Shown here piece by piece: positions 26,441 to 35,459 of a stretch of DNA of 64,000 nucleotides. Position numbers and translations under genes: made by a program. The first letter of the stretch is position 1, and each line of letters opens with the position of its first letter. The DNA comes from Anaerolineales bacterium (GTDB lineage Bacteria; Chloroflexota; Anaerolineae; Anaerolineales; Villigracilaceae): contig JACKAV010000009.1 in NCBI GenBank assembly GCA_020634895.1, forward strand, positions 1-64,000, read 5' to 3'. The notes below the pieces were generated by a model, which did no database searches, was not told where the DNA came from, and saw nothing but the letters and a program-made list of their open reading frames with translations.

Positions 26441-26469
26441 TTGCATGCGTATAACAGAAGTGATACACT
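26441..26469 (+). promoter_or_regulatory. promoter of the receiver/transposase-fold fusion gene
   Basis: TTGCAT (26441-26446), 17-nt spacer, TACACT (26464-26469), then 7 nt to ATG 26477. Leaderless. Confidence 0.6.
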
Positions 26470-26476
26470 TTAAACG

Positions 26477-28084
26477 ATGCCCGCTGATTTAATGGTCGTT
26501 ACCCCCTCCACGAGCCTCGGCGAAACCATCCGCCGCTCATTGGAGGAGACGAAATTCTATAGAGTCCATGTTGTTAACAACAAGGCGTCTGCCATCGTTA
26601 AGGCGAACGAGATCGGTACGCCGATGGCATTGCTGGATCTGGCACTCGGAGACGAATGGGTGCTCGAAATTGGCATTGCCCTGCGAACCGTCAGCCAAAG
26701 CATTAATCTCGTTATCCTTTGCGAAGAGAACGGCACGCCGCCTGCTTTTGATTCATTGCGTCCGTGGATTCTTGTCCGTAAACCGTTCAGGATGTCAGAT
26801 TTTATGAATGCGCTCAGTCAACCTCAACCCGCATCTAATAACAGCATGCCTTCTTCGAACACGACTCAATTTATGCCGTGGTTGAACGACCCGAACAAGG
26901 CTGCCCAACACCTCACCCGCCTCACTTTGGAATCCTCCGCGCAAGCGGCGTTGATCACAAAGCGAAGCGACCTTTGGGCATACGCTGGCGGTCTTTCACA
27001 AAATGCCGCCAAGGAAGTATCCCAAACGGTTACGCGCAATTGGGATGGACAAAAAGGGTCGGATCTCCTGCGCTTTATCCGACTCGAAAGCACCAAAGCG
27101 GAGCATATGCTTTACGCCACCCGCCTCACTTCGGACTCGGTGCTGGCTCTTGTTTTCGACGCCGAGACTCCCTTTAGCACCATCCGCACACAGGCGAGTC
27201 AACTGCTCAGCGATTTTGGCACAGACGCCGATGCAAAGCGCCAGGCTGCCTACAGTGAAGATGAAGAGGATGGACCTGAAGTTCCGCCCATTTCGAACAT
27301 TCTCGCGGATATTCCTGCTCCCACACCGGAGCCTTTAACCACCCGCGATTTCAACCTCCCCCGCAGAAACGAAAAAGAAAATTTCGATCCCAACGAGACC
27401 CGCGTCTCTGACTCGCTTTCAAACGCTTCCGTCTTCAGCCGCGACCCGTCACCCGCCATCCCGCGGAATCAGTTGCAGTCGACGGCAAAAGCCAAAAGTC
27501 AGGAACGAGGCGAAGCGCAGACTGTTTTTGATGAAGTGGAAGTCACAGCCCCGTCTCATTCCAAGCCGCGACCGGAGACTCCCATCTCAAGACCGCTTCC
27601 GGGTGGAAATGACACGACCCGCGAAAGTCCAACCACAGAGGCGGCGCGCAAACTCATGCCGGAACCAGTCTCTGCGGGTTTATATCATCTGACATACGCA
27701 TGTCTGCTCGTCCCCCGTTTCTCTTCGCACTACCTCACAGGCGACCTTTCAGATCATCTTGGTGACTGGCTTCCGAATATCTGTGTGGCTTTCGGCTGGC
27801 GGCTGGAATTCCTGGCAGTGCGCCCCGAATATTTGCAATGGGTCGTGAACGTGCAGCCGAATACATCACCCGGTCACCTGATGCGCATCATGCGCCAGCA
27901 GACCTCCGAAAAGATTTTCGGCGAGTTTCCGCGCCTAAAGAGGGAAAACCCCTCCGGCGATTTCTGGGCTCCCGGCTACCTCATCATGGGCGGATCGCAG
28001 CCCCACCCGCCGCAACTGGTGCGCGATTACATCCGTCAGACCCGCCAACGTCAGGGTCTCGAAGATATGCCGCCCGGAAAATAG
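26477..28084 (+). CDS. receiver-like / roadblock-like / degenerate Y1-transposase-fold fusion protein
   Basis: 535 aa, soluble. Residues 1-115 have a CheY-like pattern with D54 in ALLDLALGD and a KPF at 102-104. Residues about 135-250 (ITKRSDLWAYAGGLS...LVFDAETPFSTIRTQA) look like a roadblock/LC7 domain. Residues 255-400 are a disordered Pro/Ser/Glu-rich linker. Residues 402-527 follow the IS200/REP-associated Y1 transposase layout: YHLTYACLLVPRF, then GWRLEFLAVRPEYLQWVV where active enzymes have MPDHVHLLV, then SEKIFGEFP, FWAPGYLI and DYIRQTRQ with Y518 at the catalytic Tyr position. Both HUH histidines are missing (PEYLQWV), so it should not cut DNA but may still bind it. The domain calls are pattern-based. 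Confidence 0.65.
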   Translation: MPADLMVVTPSTSLGETIRRSLEETKFYRVHVVNNKASAIVKANEIGTPMALLDLALGDEWVLEIGIALRTVSQSINLVILCEENGTPPAFDSLRPWILVRKPFRMSDFMNALSQPQPASNNSMPSSNTTQFMPWLNDPNKAAQHLTRLTLESSAQAALITKRSDLWAYAGGLSQNAAKEVSQTVTRNWDGQKGSDLLRFIRLESTKAEHMLYATRLTSDSVLALVFDAETPFSTIRTQASQLLSDFGTDADAKRQAAYSEDEEDGPEVPPISNILADIPAPTPEPLTTRDFNLPRRNEKENFDPNETRVSDSLSNASVFSRDPSPAIPRNQLQSTAKAKSQERGEAQTVFDEVEVTAPSHSKPRPETPISRPLPGGNDTTRESPTTEAARKLMPEPVSAGLYHLTYACLLVPRFSSHYLTGDLSDHLGDWLPNICVAFGWRLEFLAVRPEYLQWVVNVQPNTSPGHLMRIMRQQTSEKIFGEFPRLKRENPSGDFWAPGYLIMGGSQPHPPQLVRDYIRQTRQRQGLEDMPPGK

Positions 28085-28105
28085 AAACAAAAGTTCTAAA
28101 TTAGG

Positions 28106-28139
28106 AAACGCAGAGTATAATAATCTCTGCGTTTTTTCT
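28106..28139 (+). terminator. Rho-independent terminator
   Basis: 10-bp stem (28106-28115 and 28125-28134), 9-nt loop and TTTTTTCTT. The loop happens to read TATAAT. Confidence 0.82.
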
Positions 28140-28167
28140 TTTGTAATCAAAATTTCTGGATATTCCC

Positions 28168-30975
28168 ATGCCCCCTACACTTTATCTTATTGATGGACAC
28201 GCCCTCGCCTACCGAATGTATTTTGCCCTGACCGCTGGCGGCGGAAACAACTCACGCTGGCAAAACGCCAAAGGGGAACCTACCGCGGGAATTTACGGTT
28301 TCGCGCGCGAACTTGTCCGCGTACTGGAACAGGAAAAGCCGGAGTATCTTGCCGTCGCTTTCGACGTAGGCAAAACCTTCCGCGACAAGATTTTCCCCGA
28401 ATACAAAGCCACCCGCGAAAAAATGCCGGACGATCTTCGCTCGCAATTGGAACACATCCGTGAAATGGTGGACTTGTTCAATATTCCACGCCTTGAGATG
28501 GAAGGCTACGAAGCCGACGATGTGCTTGGCAGTGTGGCAAAGATCGCTTCCGAGAAGGGACTGGGTGTCAAGATCATCACCGGTGACCGCGACCTGCTGC
28601 AACTGGTCAACGAGCGGACGTCAGTTTATCTCGCAGGCGACAACCAGACCTATATCACCAATGAGGATGTGATCAAGAAGCTCGGCGTCCGCCCGGACCA
28701 GGTGGTGGACTACAAAGCCATTGTCGGTGACACGTCCGATAACATTCCCGGCGTAAAAGGCGTCGGCGAAAAAACGGCGATCACACTGCTCGAAAAATTC
28801 GACACACTCGATAATATCTACGCCAATCTCGATCAGGTGGAGAATCGCTGGCGCGGGAAGCTTGAAACCAACAAAGAGACAGCCTACCTGAGCCGTGACC
28901 TGGCGCGCATCGAAACGGACTTGAAGATCAAGTTCGACTTTGAACACGCCAAAATCGCACCATTCGACGGATCCAAACTCGAAACCTTTTTCAAGGAAAT
29001 GGATTTCAAAACACTGGTCAGCAAAGTCCCTGCCATCAGCGGCGGGATGCCGGCAGTTGATTCTGCGCCAGAAATAAAAACCGGAAAGACCAAAGCCGGT
29101 CAGATGACGATGTTCGCCAACGACCCGCAGCCAATTGCGATGGAGATAAAAGCATCGGACATCGAAGTCGTTGTCGTCGATACAGAGGAAAAACTAAAAA
29201 GTCTCGCGAAAGAACTTGATAAAGCCAAGGTCATTGCGTTCGATACAGAAACGACCGGAACCGAAGAAATGAAAGCGGATTTGGTCGGTATTTCACTGGC
29301 GGTCAAGGAAGGAACGGGGTATTACATTCCCGTTGGGCATACGAATGGAAATAACTTGCCAATTCCAAAAGTGATCGAGGCGCTTACTCCATCCATGACG
29401 AACCCAAAGATCGGTAAAGTAGCTCATAATGCCAAATATGACTACATCGTGCTGGCACGGTATGGACTCACCATCACGCCATTAACCTTCGATACCATGC
29501 TGGCAGAATTCATCGTCGACCCATCCTCGCACAATCTCGGTCTGAAAAATCTCTCGGAATACAGGCTCGGCGAAGAGATGACACACATCGAACAACTGAT
29601 CGGCAAAGGCAAAAAGCAGATCAGCATGGCAGATGTCCCGATCGAGGCTGCGTCAGGTTACGCCGCCGCTGACGCCGAGACAACCCTGCGATTGATGTCG
29701 GTCGAAGAGAAGGAACTCAAGCGTGTGAACGGTCAAAGCATTCTTGACGAGATCGACATGCCGCTGACAGCCGTCCTCGCAGAAATGGAGATGACCGGCG
29801 CATTGATCGACACCAAGTTCTTCGGCGAAATGTCCAAAGAACTTGCGGCGCGTCTCGCTGAGATCGAAAAAGAAATATATGGACACGTCGGCAAGGCGTT
29901 CAATATCAACTCGCCGCAACAGCTTTCAGATGTGCTATTCAATCATTTGCGCCTCGAACCACCCGACAAAGGACGCAAAACTGCCACAGGCTTTTACTCC
30001 ACCTCAGCGGATGTGCTCGAAGCGCTGCGCGGCAAACATCCCGTTCTGGATTTTGTCCTTGAGCATCGTGAACTCTCAAAGCTAAAATCCACCTATGTGG
30101 ATGCGCTTCCCGCCGCCGTGGACGCGAATACCGGACGCGTACATACATCCTACAGCCAGATCGGCGCAGTGACAGGTCGCCTCTCATCCAACAACCCAAA
30201 TTTGCAGAACATCCCCATCCGCACGGATACGGGTCGGCGCGTCCGCAACGGGTTCATCGCTGAGACAGACAACGTACTGTTGTCTGTCGACTACTCGCAG
30301 ATCGAGCTTCGCATTGTGGCACATATGGCAGAGGATGAAGCCATGCTCGCCGCTTTCCGCGCGGGAGAGGATATCCACGCCACAACTGCCGCAGCCGTAT
30401 ATGATATTCCGCTGGAAGAGGTCACCAAGGATATGCGCCGTCACGCCAAAGCCATCAACTTCGGGTTGATCTACGGCATGTCCGCATTTGGGTTGACACG
30501 CTCCACCGAACTCACGCTCGCCGAAGCGGAGGATTTCGTCAAAGCATATTTCAAGAAATTCCCTGGTATCAAAAAATATCTGGACGGTATCAGAAGACAA
30601 GCCGCAGAGGTGGGGTATGTGGAAACACTGCTCGGGCGTAGGCGATATTTCCCGGCATTGCAGACCAAGGCACCGGTCCAGGTAAAGAACCGCGAAGAAC
30701 GGGAGGCGATCAACGCCCCAATTCAGGGAACTGCCGCAGACATCATGAAAATCGCCATGTTAAAAATCCATCCAGCGTTAAAAAAAGCGGGATTAAGTGC
30801 AAAAATGCTTTTGCAAGTCCATGACGAGATCGTGCTCGAAGTCCCGCAAAAGGAGTTGGATAAAACAGCAAGGGTCGTGAAAGATACAATGGCAAACGCC
30901 TACCCGATGAGCATCCCGCTTGAGACCGAAGCAAGAGCCGGCATCAATTGGGGTGAGATGAAGGTTCTGGAATAA
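28168..30975 (+). CDS. polA: DNA polymerase I
   Basis: 935 aa, full-length. The 5'-3' exonuclease domain (about 1-290) keeps DVGKTFRDKIFPEYKATR and GYEADDVLGS. The 3'-5' proofreading domain (about 330-510) keeps DTET, HNAKYD and the AADAE block, so proofreading is probably active. The polymerase domain has motif A SVDYSQIELR, motif B RHAKAINFGLIYG and motif C QVHDEIVLEV. Used in Okazaki fragment maturation and repair gap filling. No strong ribosome-binding site precedes it. Confidence 0.97.
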   Translation: MPPTLYLIDGHALAYRMYFALTAGGGNNSRWQNAKGEPTAGIYGFARELVRVLEQEKPEYLAVAFDVGKTFRDKIFPEYKATREKMPDDLRSQLEHIREMVDLFNIPRLEMEGYEADDVLGSVAKIASEKGLGVKIITGDRDLLQLVNERTSVYLAGDNQTYITNEDVIKKLGVRPDQVVDYKAIVGDTSDNIPGVKGVGEKTAITLLEKFDTLDNIYANLDQVENRWRGKLETNKETAYLSRDLARIETDLKIKFDFEHAKIAPFDGSKLETFFKEMDFKTLVSKVPAISGGMPAVDSAPEIKTGKTKAGQMTMFANDPQPIAMEIKASDIEVVVVDTEEKLKSLAKELDKAKVIAFDTETTGTEEMKADLVGISLAVKEGTGYYIPVGHTNGNNLPIPKVIEALTPSMTNPKIGKVAHNAKYDYIVLARYGLTITPLTFDTMLAEFIVDPSSHNLGLKNLSEYRLGEEMTHIEQLIGKGKKQISMADVPIEAASGYAAADAETTLRLMSVEEKELKRVNGQSILDEIDMPLTAVLAEMEMTGALIDTKFFGEMSKELAARLAEIEKEIYGHVGKAFNINSPQQLSDVLFNHLRLEPPDKGRKTATGFYSTSADVLEALRGKHPVLDFVLEHRELSKLKSTYVDALPAAVDANTGRVHTSYSQIGAVTGRLSSNNPNLQNIPIRTDTGRRVRNGFIAETDNVLLSVDYSQIELRIVAHMAEDEAMLAAFRAGEDIHATTAAAVYDIPLEEVTKDMRRHAKAINFGLIYGMSAFGLTRSTELTLAEAEDFVKAYFKKFPGIKKYLDGIRRQAAEVGYVETLLGRRRYFPALQTKAPVQVKNREEREAINAPIQGTAADIMKIAMLKIHPALKKAGLSAKMLLQVHDEIVLEVPQKELDKTARVVKDTMANAYPMSIPLETEARAGINWGEMKVLE

Positions 30976-31005
30976 TATCCGCCAACAGCGCGCCCGACCC
31001 AGGGT

Positions 31006-31011
31006 TATAAT
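31006..31011 (+). promoter_or_regulatory. possible -10 box for the TPR gene
   Basis: TATAAT 52 nt before ATG 31064. A second candidate, TAAAAT at 31049-31054, lies 9 nt before the same ATG. No ribosome-binding site is visible, so the nearer box may matter. Confidence 0.35.
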
Positions 31012-31063
31012 TGCATGATTGTTAAGGATAACTACACTATTTTGAAAGTAAAATAAAGCCACT

Positions 31064-33376
31064 ATGCCCGGACGAGAAGACATCTTTCAAAAATCAATGA
31101 ACGAGGGACATTCCGCCGCCTGGGATCAGGAATGGAACAAGGCAGCGAGCGCCTACCGCCGCGCGTTGGAAGAATTCCCAAACCATCCCAAGGCGCTCAA
31201 CAGCCTTGGTCAGGCACTTCATCAACTGAATAATGTGGATGAAGCCCTGCAAATATACGTACGAGCCGTAACGGTTTCACCTGATGATCCCGTTGCAATG
31301 GAAAAAGTGGCACAGCTATCCGAACGTATCGGCGACCTCAAAACCGCCATGGATGCCGCCATTCGAGCTGGAGACCTCTTCATCAAACAACGCGATACAG
31401 ATAAAGCGTTGGAGAATTGGGTTCACGTCACCAGCATCAACCCTGAAAATCCAATCGCCCATTCACGCCTTGCACAGGTCCACGAACGGCTTGGGCACAA
31501 TCAACAAGCTGCAACCGAATATCTTGCCATCGCCAGCATCCTTCAGCGGGCAGGCAACAGCCAAAAGACCCAGGAGATGGTGGATAAAGCCCAAGCCCTG
31601 GTGCCAAACAGTTCCGAAGTAAAACAGGCTCAAACCCTGCTAAAAACAGGACAACTTCTTCCAAAGCCGATTCGCGCCAAAGGCGGGACAGGTCCCATTC
31701 GGATGGCGCAGGTTAAGCAATTACAACAGCCGACGAAAAAAACCGCCTCCGGTCTGGACCCGGTAGCGGAAGCACGCCAAAAGGCTTTAACTCAACTGGC
31801 AGAGTTACTCTTCGATTTCTCCGACGACAGCAGCCCCGCCGCGCAAGACCGCAAAGGCATTTCAGCCCTCATGAAGGGAACCGGCAGCATTTCGGTGCAG
31901 TCGGAACAGGTCAAGGTGGTGCTGCATCTCGGTCAAGCCATCGATGCGCAGTCCAAGGGCAATGACAGTCAGGCGGCAGAGGAATTCGAAGCCGCGCTCA
32001 ATGCCGGCTTCACCAGTTCAGCCCTATACTTCAACCTCGGGTATTTACGTTATAAAGGCGAACGCTACGAAAGCTCACAGCGCTTCCTGCAAAATTCAGT
32101 AAAACATACCGATTACGGACTTGCATCCCGCCTTTTGCTTGGAGATATGCTGCTCAAAAAAGGCGACCTGCCCAATGCCACAACGGAATTCCTTGAAGCG
32201 TTGAAATTCGCAGATGCCTCTGTCATCGACCCGGAACAAGCCGATGATATACGCCAGCAATATGAACCCCTGATCGAATCCTACCAAAACCAGACCGATG
32301 AAGCCGCGCTTCGCAAGGTCTGCGATAATATCAACGGGCTTTTAATGCGGCAAGACTGGCGCGAACAACTTCATAAAACCCGCGAGCAAATGCCCAAACA
32401 GGAGGGCGATCTTGCCGCCCCATTGGCAGATATGATCCTGCAAGCGCAATCCAGCTCCGTGCTTGAGTCGATGAACCGCATCAACCAATTGGCACGCGCC
32501 GGCAGTCTGCGCTCCGCCATGGACGAAGCCTACAACGCCGTCCAACATGCTCCCACCTATCTTCCTCTTCACGTCATCATGGGCGACCTGCTCGTGCAGG
32601 AAGGTCACACCACAGATGCAATTGCAAAATTCAGCGTGGTTGCACATTCATACAGCGTCCGTGGTGAAGTGATACAAGCCAGCAAGCTCCTGCGGCGAAT
32701 CATCCAGATCTCCCCAATGGACCTCGGCGCGCGGAACCGCCTCATCGACCAGCTCGTGGCGCGCGGTCAGGTGGACGACGCCATCCAGGAATACCTCGAA
32801 CTGGCAGCCATCTATTACCGCCTGGCTGAACTGGATATGGCACGCAAAACATACACCAACGCCCTGCGCCTTGTGCAGCAAGGGAACGCCAGCCGCGATT
32901 GGAACATCCACATCCTTCAACGCATGGCAGACATCGATATGCAGCGCCTCGATTGGAAGCAAGCCCTGCGCGTTTTCGAACAGATCCGCACGTTGGCGCC
33001 CGACGATGACGCTCCACGCAGGCAGCTTATCGAATTGAACCTCCGTATGGGACAGCAAGACCGCGCCTTAAGCGAACTGGAAAGTTACATTACGCACCTG
33101 GAGAGCCAGAACAAAACAGAGCTTGCCCTATCCTTCCTGCAGGAACTTTCGCGTGAACATGATGAGCAGCCGCTTCTCAAACGCACTCTCGCTGCCTTGC
33201 TCCATCGCATGGGGCGCACAACCGACGCCACCTCGCTTCTCGACGAATTGGGCGAAGCACTCCTGGAAAAAGGCGATAAGCAGGGTGCAATGGAAGTCAT
33301 CAACCAGATCGTATTAATGAATCCCCCGAACGTACAGGATTATCGTGCGCTGCTAAGCCAGATGCAAAATGGATGA
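31064..33376 (+). CDS. large tetratricopeptide-repeat protein
   Basis: 770 aa made almost entirely of TPR-like helical pairs. Clear repeats occur in the first 190 residues (AWDQEWNKAASAYRRALEEFPNH and following units). A basic, unstructured break is at about 200-235, and further repeats run to the C-terminus. No signal peptide or membrane helix is visible, so a cytoplasmic scaffold is likely. TPR arrays bind proteins; the partner is unknown. It is monocistronic between polA and a terminator. Confidence 0.85.
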   Translation: MPGREDIFQKSMNEGHSAAWDQEWNKAASAYRRALEEFPNHPKALNSLGQALHQLNNVDEALQIYVRAVTVSPDDPVAMEKVAQLSERIGDLKTAMDAAIRAGDLFIKQRDTDKALENWVHVTSINPENPIAHSRLAQVHERLGHNQQAATEYLAIASILQRAGNSQKTQEMVDKAQALVPNSSEVKQAQTLLKTGQLLPKPIRAKGGTGPIRMAQVKQLQQPTKKTASGLDPVAEARQKALTQLAELLFDFSDDSSPAAQDRKGISALMKGTGSISVQSEQVKVVLHLGQAIDAQSKGNDSQAAEEFEAALNAGFTSSALYFNLGYLRYKGERYESSQRFLQNSVKHTDYGLASRLLLGDMLLKKGDLPNATTEFLEALKFADASVIDPEQADDIRQQYEPLIESYQNQTDEAALRKVCDNINGLLMRQDWREQLHKTREQMPKQEGDLAAPLADMILQAQSSSVLESMNRINQLARAGSLRSAMDEAYNAVQHAPTYLPLHVIMGDLLVQEGHTTDAIAKFSVVAHSYSVRGEVIQASKLLRRIIQISPMDLGARNRLIDQLVARGQVDDAIQEYLELAAIYYRLAELDMARKTYTNALRLVQQGNASRDWNIHILQRMADIDMQRLDWKQALRVFEQIRTLAPDDDAPRRQLIELNLRMGQQDRALSELESYITHLESQNKTELALSFLQELSREHDEQPLLKRTLAALLHRMGRTTDATSLLDELGEALLEKGDKQGAMEVINQIVLMNPPNVQDYRALLSQMQNG

Positions 33377-33392
33377 TCCCATTTCAAAGTAT

Positions 33393-33427
33393 TACAGCGC
33401 TGAGCGAACATCAGCGCTGTATTTTAT
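33393..33427 (+). terminator. Rho-independent terminator
   Basis: 11-bp stem around CAGCGCTGA / TCAGCGCTG with a 7-nt loop, followed by ATTTTATT. Confidence 0.75.
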
Positions 33428-33492
33428 TCTCACCAATGGAAGCCAGCACAAACTTTAGAAAGTCCCTAAACAAGAATCCCAAGCATGCCTGA

Positions 33493-33526
33493 CGGGATGC
33501 TATAATCCCGCCATCAATTTTCGGAG
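33493..33526 (+). promoter_or_regulatory. ctaA promoter with inverted repeat across the -10
   Basis: TATAAT at 33501-33506 is bracketed by CGGGAT (33493-33498) and ATCCCG (33505-33510), a perfect 6-bp inverted repeat that could be an operator. CGGAG at 33522-33526 is the ribosome-binding site for ATG 33534. Confidence 0.45.
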
Positions 33527-33533
33527 TCAAAAT

Positions 33534-34568
33534 ATGCCCAAAACCCAAAACAAAGCCGTCATGATCTGGCTGTTCATCTTCGCGTTCATCGTTGCGTTTC
33601 TTGTCGTCTTCGGCGGCTTTACCCGTCTCACCCGTTCAGGTTTATCCATCGTCGAATGGAATCCCATTAACGGAGCGATCCCGCCCATGGCAAATCACGA
33701 GTGGGAGGCAGAATTTCAAAAGTACAAGCAAACCCCCGAATTTCAGCAGATCAACCAGGACATGACGCTGGAAGAGTACAAATATATCTTCTACATTGAA
33801 TGGTTTCACCGCCTGGTTGCCCGCCTCGACGGCTTGATCTTCGCCCTGCCCGTTTTCTATTTCCTCTTCCGCAAGACCATTCCATTCAAGGAATTCGGTA
33901 TTTATTTTGCCATGGGAATGCTCTTCATCGGACAGGCTTTCATGGGATGGTACATGGTCTACAGCGGATTGATCGACCGCCCAGCCGTAAGCCACTTCCG
34001 CCTCACCGCCCACCTCCTGCTTGCTCTAACCCTCTTCAGCCTCGCCTTGTGGACGGCTTTTGGGCACAAGTTCGGCTTTCATCATGCCGATAAAAAAGCC
34101 AAATGGTCGCTTCCTTCCAAGCTGGCAGTCTTCTCGCTGGTGATACTCATCATCCAGATTTCCTACGGCGGATTCACTGCCGGACTAAAAGCCGGGCATG
34201 TTTCCGATACCTGGCCCCTTATGTTCGGCAAGCTCATTCCGCCCAACCTTTTCAATTCATGGCTCAACATGCTCCAAACACCGCAAACTATCGTATTCTT
34301 TCACCGTTGGTTTGCCTGGCTGGGCATTATCCTTGTGCCAACGGTATTCTTCATTGTCAAAAAACAAAACTACCCTGCTGAAATCCAAAAGGGATTGCTC
34401 TGGCTCATTGGAGTGGTTGCCCTGCAAATAACCCTTGGCATACTGACCATTCTCTCCTACGTCAATATCGTATTAGCACTTTTGCATCAAGCCAATGCCA
34501 TTCTGTTACTTGGACTGGCAGTCTATTTCATCCATCGTTTCCGCGCATTGGATGAAGCAAAGGCGTAA
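33534..34568 (+). CDS. ctaA: heme A synthase (COX15/CtaA)
   Basis: 344 aa with eight predicted membrane helices. It oxidises the C8 methyl of heme O to the formyl group of heme A, needed by aa3-type cytochrome oxidases. GGFTRLTRSGLSIVEWNPI and the heme-ligand His in EWFHRLVARLDG, SHFRLTAHL, FFHRWFAWLG and LLHQANAI are the COX15 marks. The long first loop with PEFQQINQDMTLEEYKYIF is of the type found in mitochondrial and alphaproteobacterial enzymes. The Cys pair of the Bacillus type is absent. No other cytochrome oxidase gene is in the window. Confidence 0.94.
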   Translation: MPKTQNKAVMIWLFIFAFIVAFLVVFGGFTRLTRSGLSIVEWNPINGAIPPMANHEWEAEFQKYKQTPEFQQINQDMTLEEYKYIFYIEWFHRLVARLDGLIFALPVFYFLFRKTIPFKEFGIYFAMGMLFIGQAFMGWYMVYSGLIDRPAVSHFRLTAHLLLALTLFSLALWTAFGHKFGFHHADKKAKWSLPSKLAVFSLVILIIQISYGGFTAGLKAGHVSDTWPLMFGKLIPPNLFNSWLNMLQTPQTIVFFHRWFAWLGIILVPTVFFIVKKQNYPAEIQKGLLWLIGVVALQITLGILTILSYVNIVLALLHQANAILLLGLAVYFIHRFRALDEAKA

Positions 34569-34579
34569 CGCATAGGATT

Positions 34580-34620
34580 AACAAAAAAGACACCGCCTCT
34601 TTGGCGGTGTCTTTTTTGTT
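34580..34620. terminator. bidirectional terminator
   Basis: Perfect 18-bp stem (34580-34597 and 34603-34620) with A-run and T-run on either side, between convergent ctaA and the DsbA-like gene. Confidence 0.88.
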
Positions 34621-34632
34621 GCGAAAGAGTAA

Positions 34633-35376
34633 TTATTGACCCATCTCTGCGAGGGCGGCATCGATCTCTTGCGAGAAAACGTCGATGGTCTGCGCACCCT
34701 GAACGAGGCGTGTCTGGGTCTCGCCGTTGACTTCATAGGTAATAAGGAAGGAGGGCGTGGCTTGGATACCGGCAGCCGTGGCATCCTTTGCATCCTGATC
34801 CGCCAGATCACTGTATTTGCCCGAATTGAAACAATCGTCATATTCGCCGCGGTCCAATCCAAGTTCATCGGCAAAGGCATTCAAGCGGCGGGTTTCATAA
34901 GCTCCAACATTCTCACCTGTCTGGTTTGCGAAAATAATATCGTGCATTTCCCAAAACTTACCCTGATCGCCAGCGCAATAGGCAGCTTCTGCTGCAGCTT
35001 TTGATTCGGGTCCGATGAATTCACCCACCGTTTTATAAACAAAGTACACGGTTCCGTTCGCCACGTATTTTTCCATCAACAATTCTTCGGTGTTTTCAAA
35101 GAAAATACGGCAATAGGGGCATTGAAAATCGGAGAATTCGGTAACGGTGATAGGTGCGTTCGGATCACCCGCCGTATTAAAATCAGCGTTTGGTCGGTTA
35201 TGCGAAACCGGTGCGGTTATATCCCCAACCGGTTTCATACTGGGATAAATGATCAGGAATGCGAGGAACAATGCGCCCAATGAGATTAAAAGGATGGCGA
35301 TCAACCGAGATCGCTGTTCCTTTTTGCGCACCTGTTCCCTGCGCATCTGTCGCTTGCTCATTTCTCTGTTATTCAT
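34633..35376 (-). CDS. membrane-anchored DsbA-family thiol oxidoreductase
   Basis: 247 aa. A Lys/Arg-rich cytoplasmic tail of 24 residues and a helix at 25-45 anchor an external thioredoxin fold with C86-P-Y-C89 (FSDFQCPYCR). The helical insert and the cis-Pro region IQATPSFLITYEV fit the DsbA/DsbG-like group. It probably oxidises or isomerises disulfides of exported proteins. AGGAG is 5 nt before the ATG. Unlike its neighbours it is monocistronic. Confidence 0.88.
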   Translation of the reverse strand: MNNREMSKRQMRREQVRKKEQRSRLIAILLISLGALFLAFLIIYPSMKPVGDITAPVSHNRPNADFNTAGDPNAPITVTEFSDFQCPYCRIFFENTEELLMEKYVANGTVYFVYKTVGEFIGPESKAAAEAAYCAGDQGKFWEMHDIIFANQTGENVGAYETRRLNAFADELGLDRGEYDDCFNSGKYSDLADQDAKDATAAGIQATPSFLITYEVNGETQTRLVQGAQTIDVFSQEIDAALAEMGQ

Positions 35377-35459
35377 ACTGGCTCCTAAAAGATTTGTTTG
35401 AGGTCGAATTTTCCCATGCCCACAGGGATTTGTCCAGAAATGGGTTAAGAGCCTCTTAT

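Noticed and set aside
28116..28121. TATAAT in the spacer before polA
   Set aside because: It is the loop of the terminator hairpin; it may act as a promoter only by chance.
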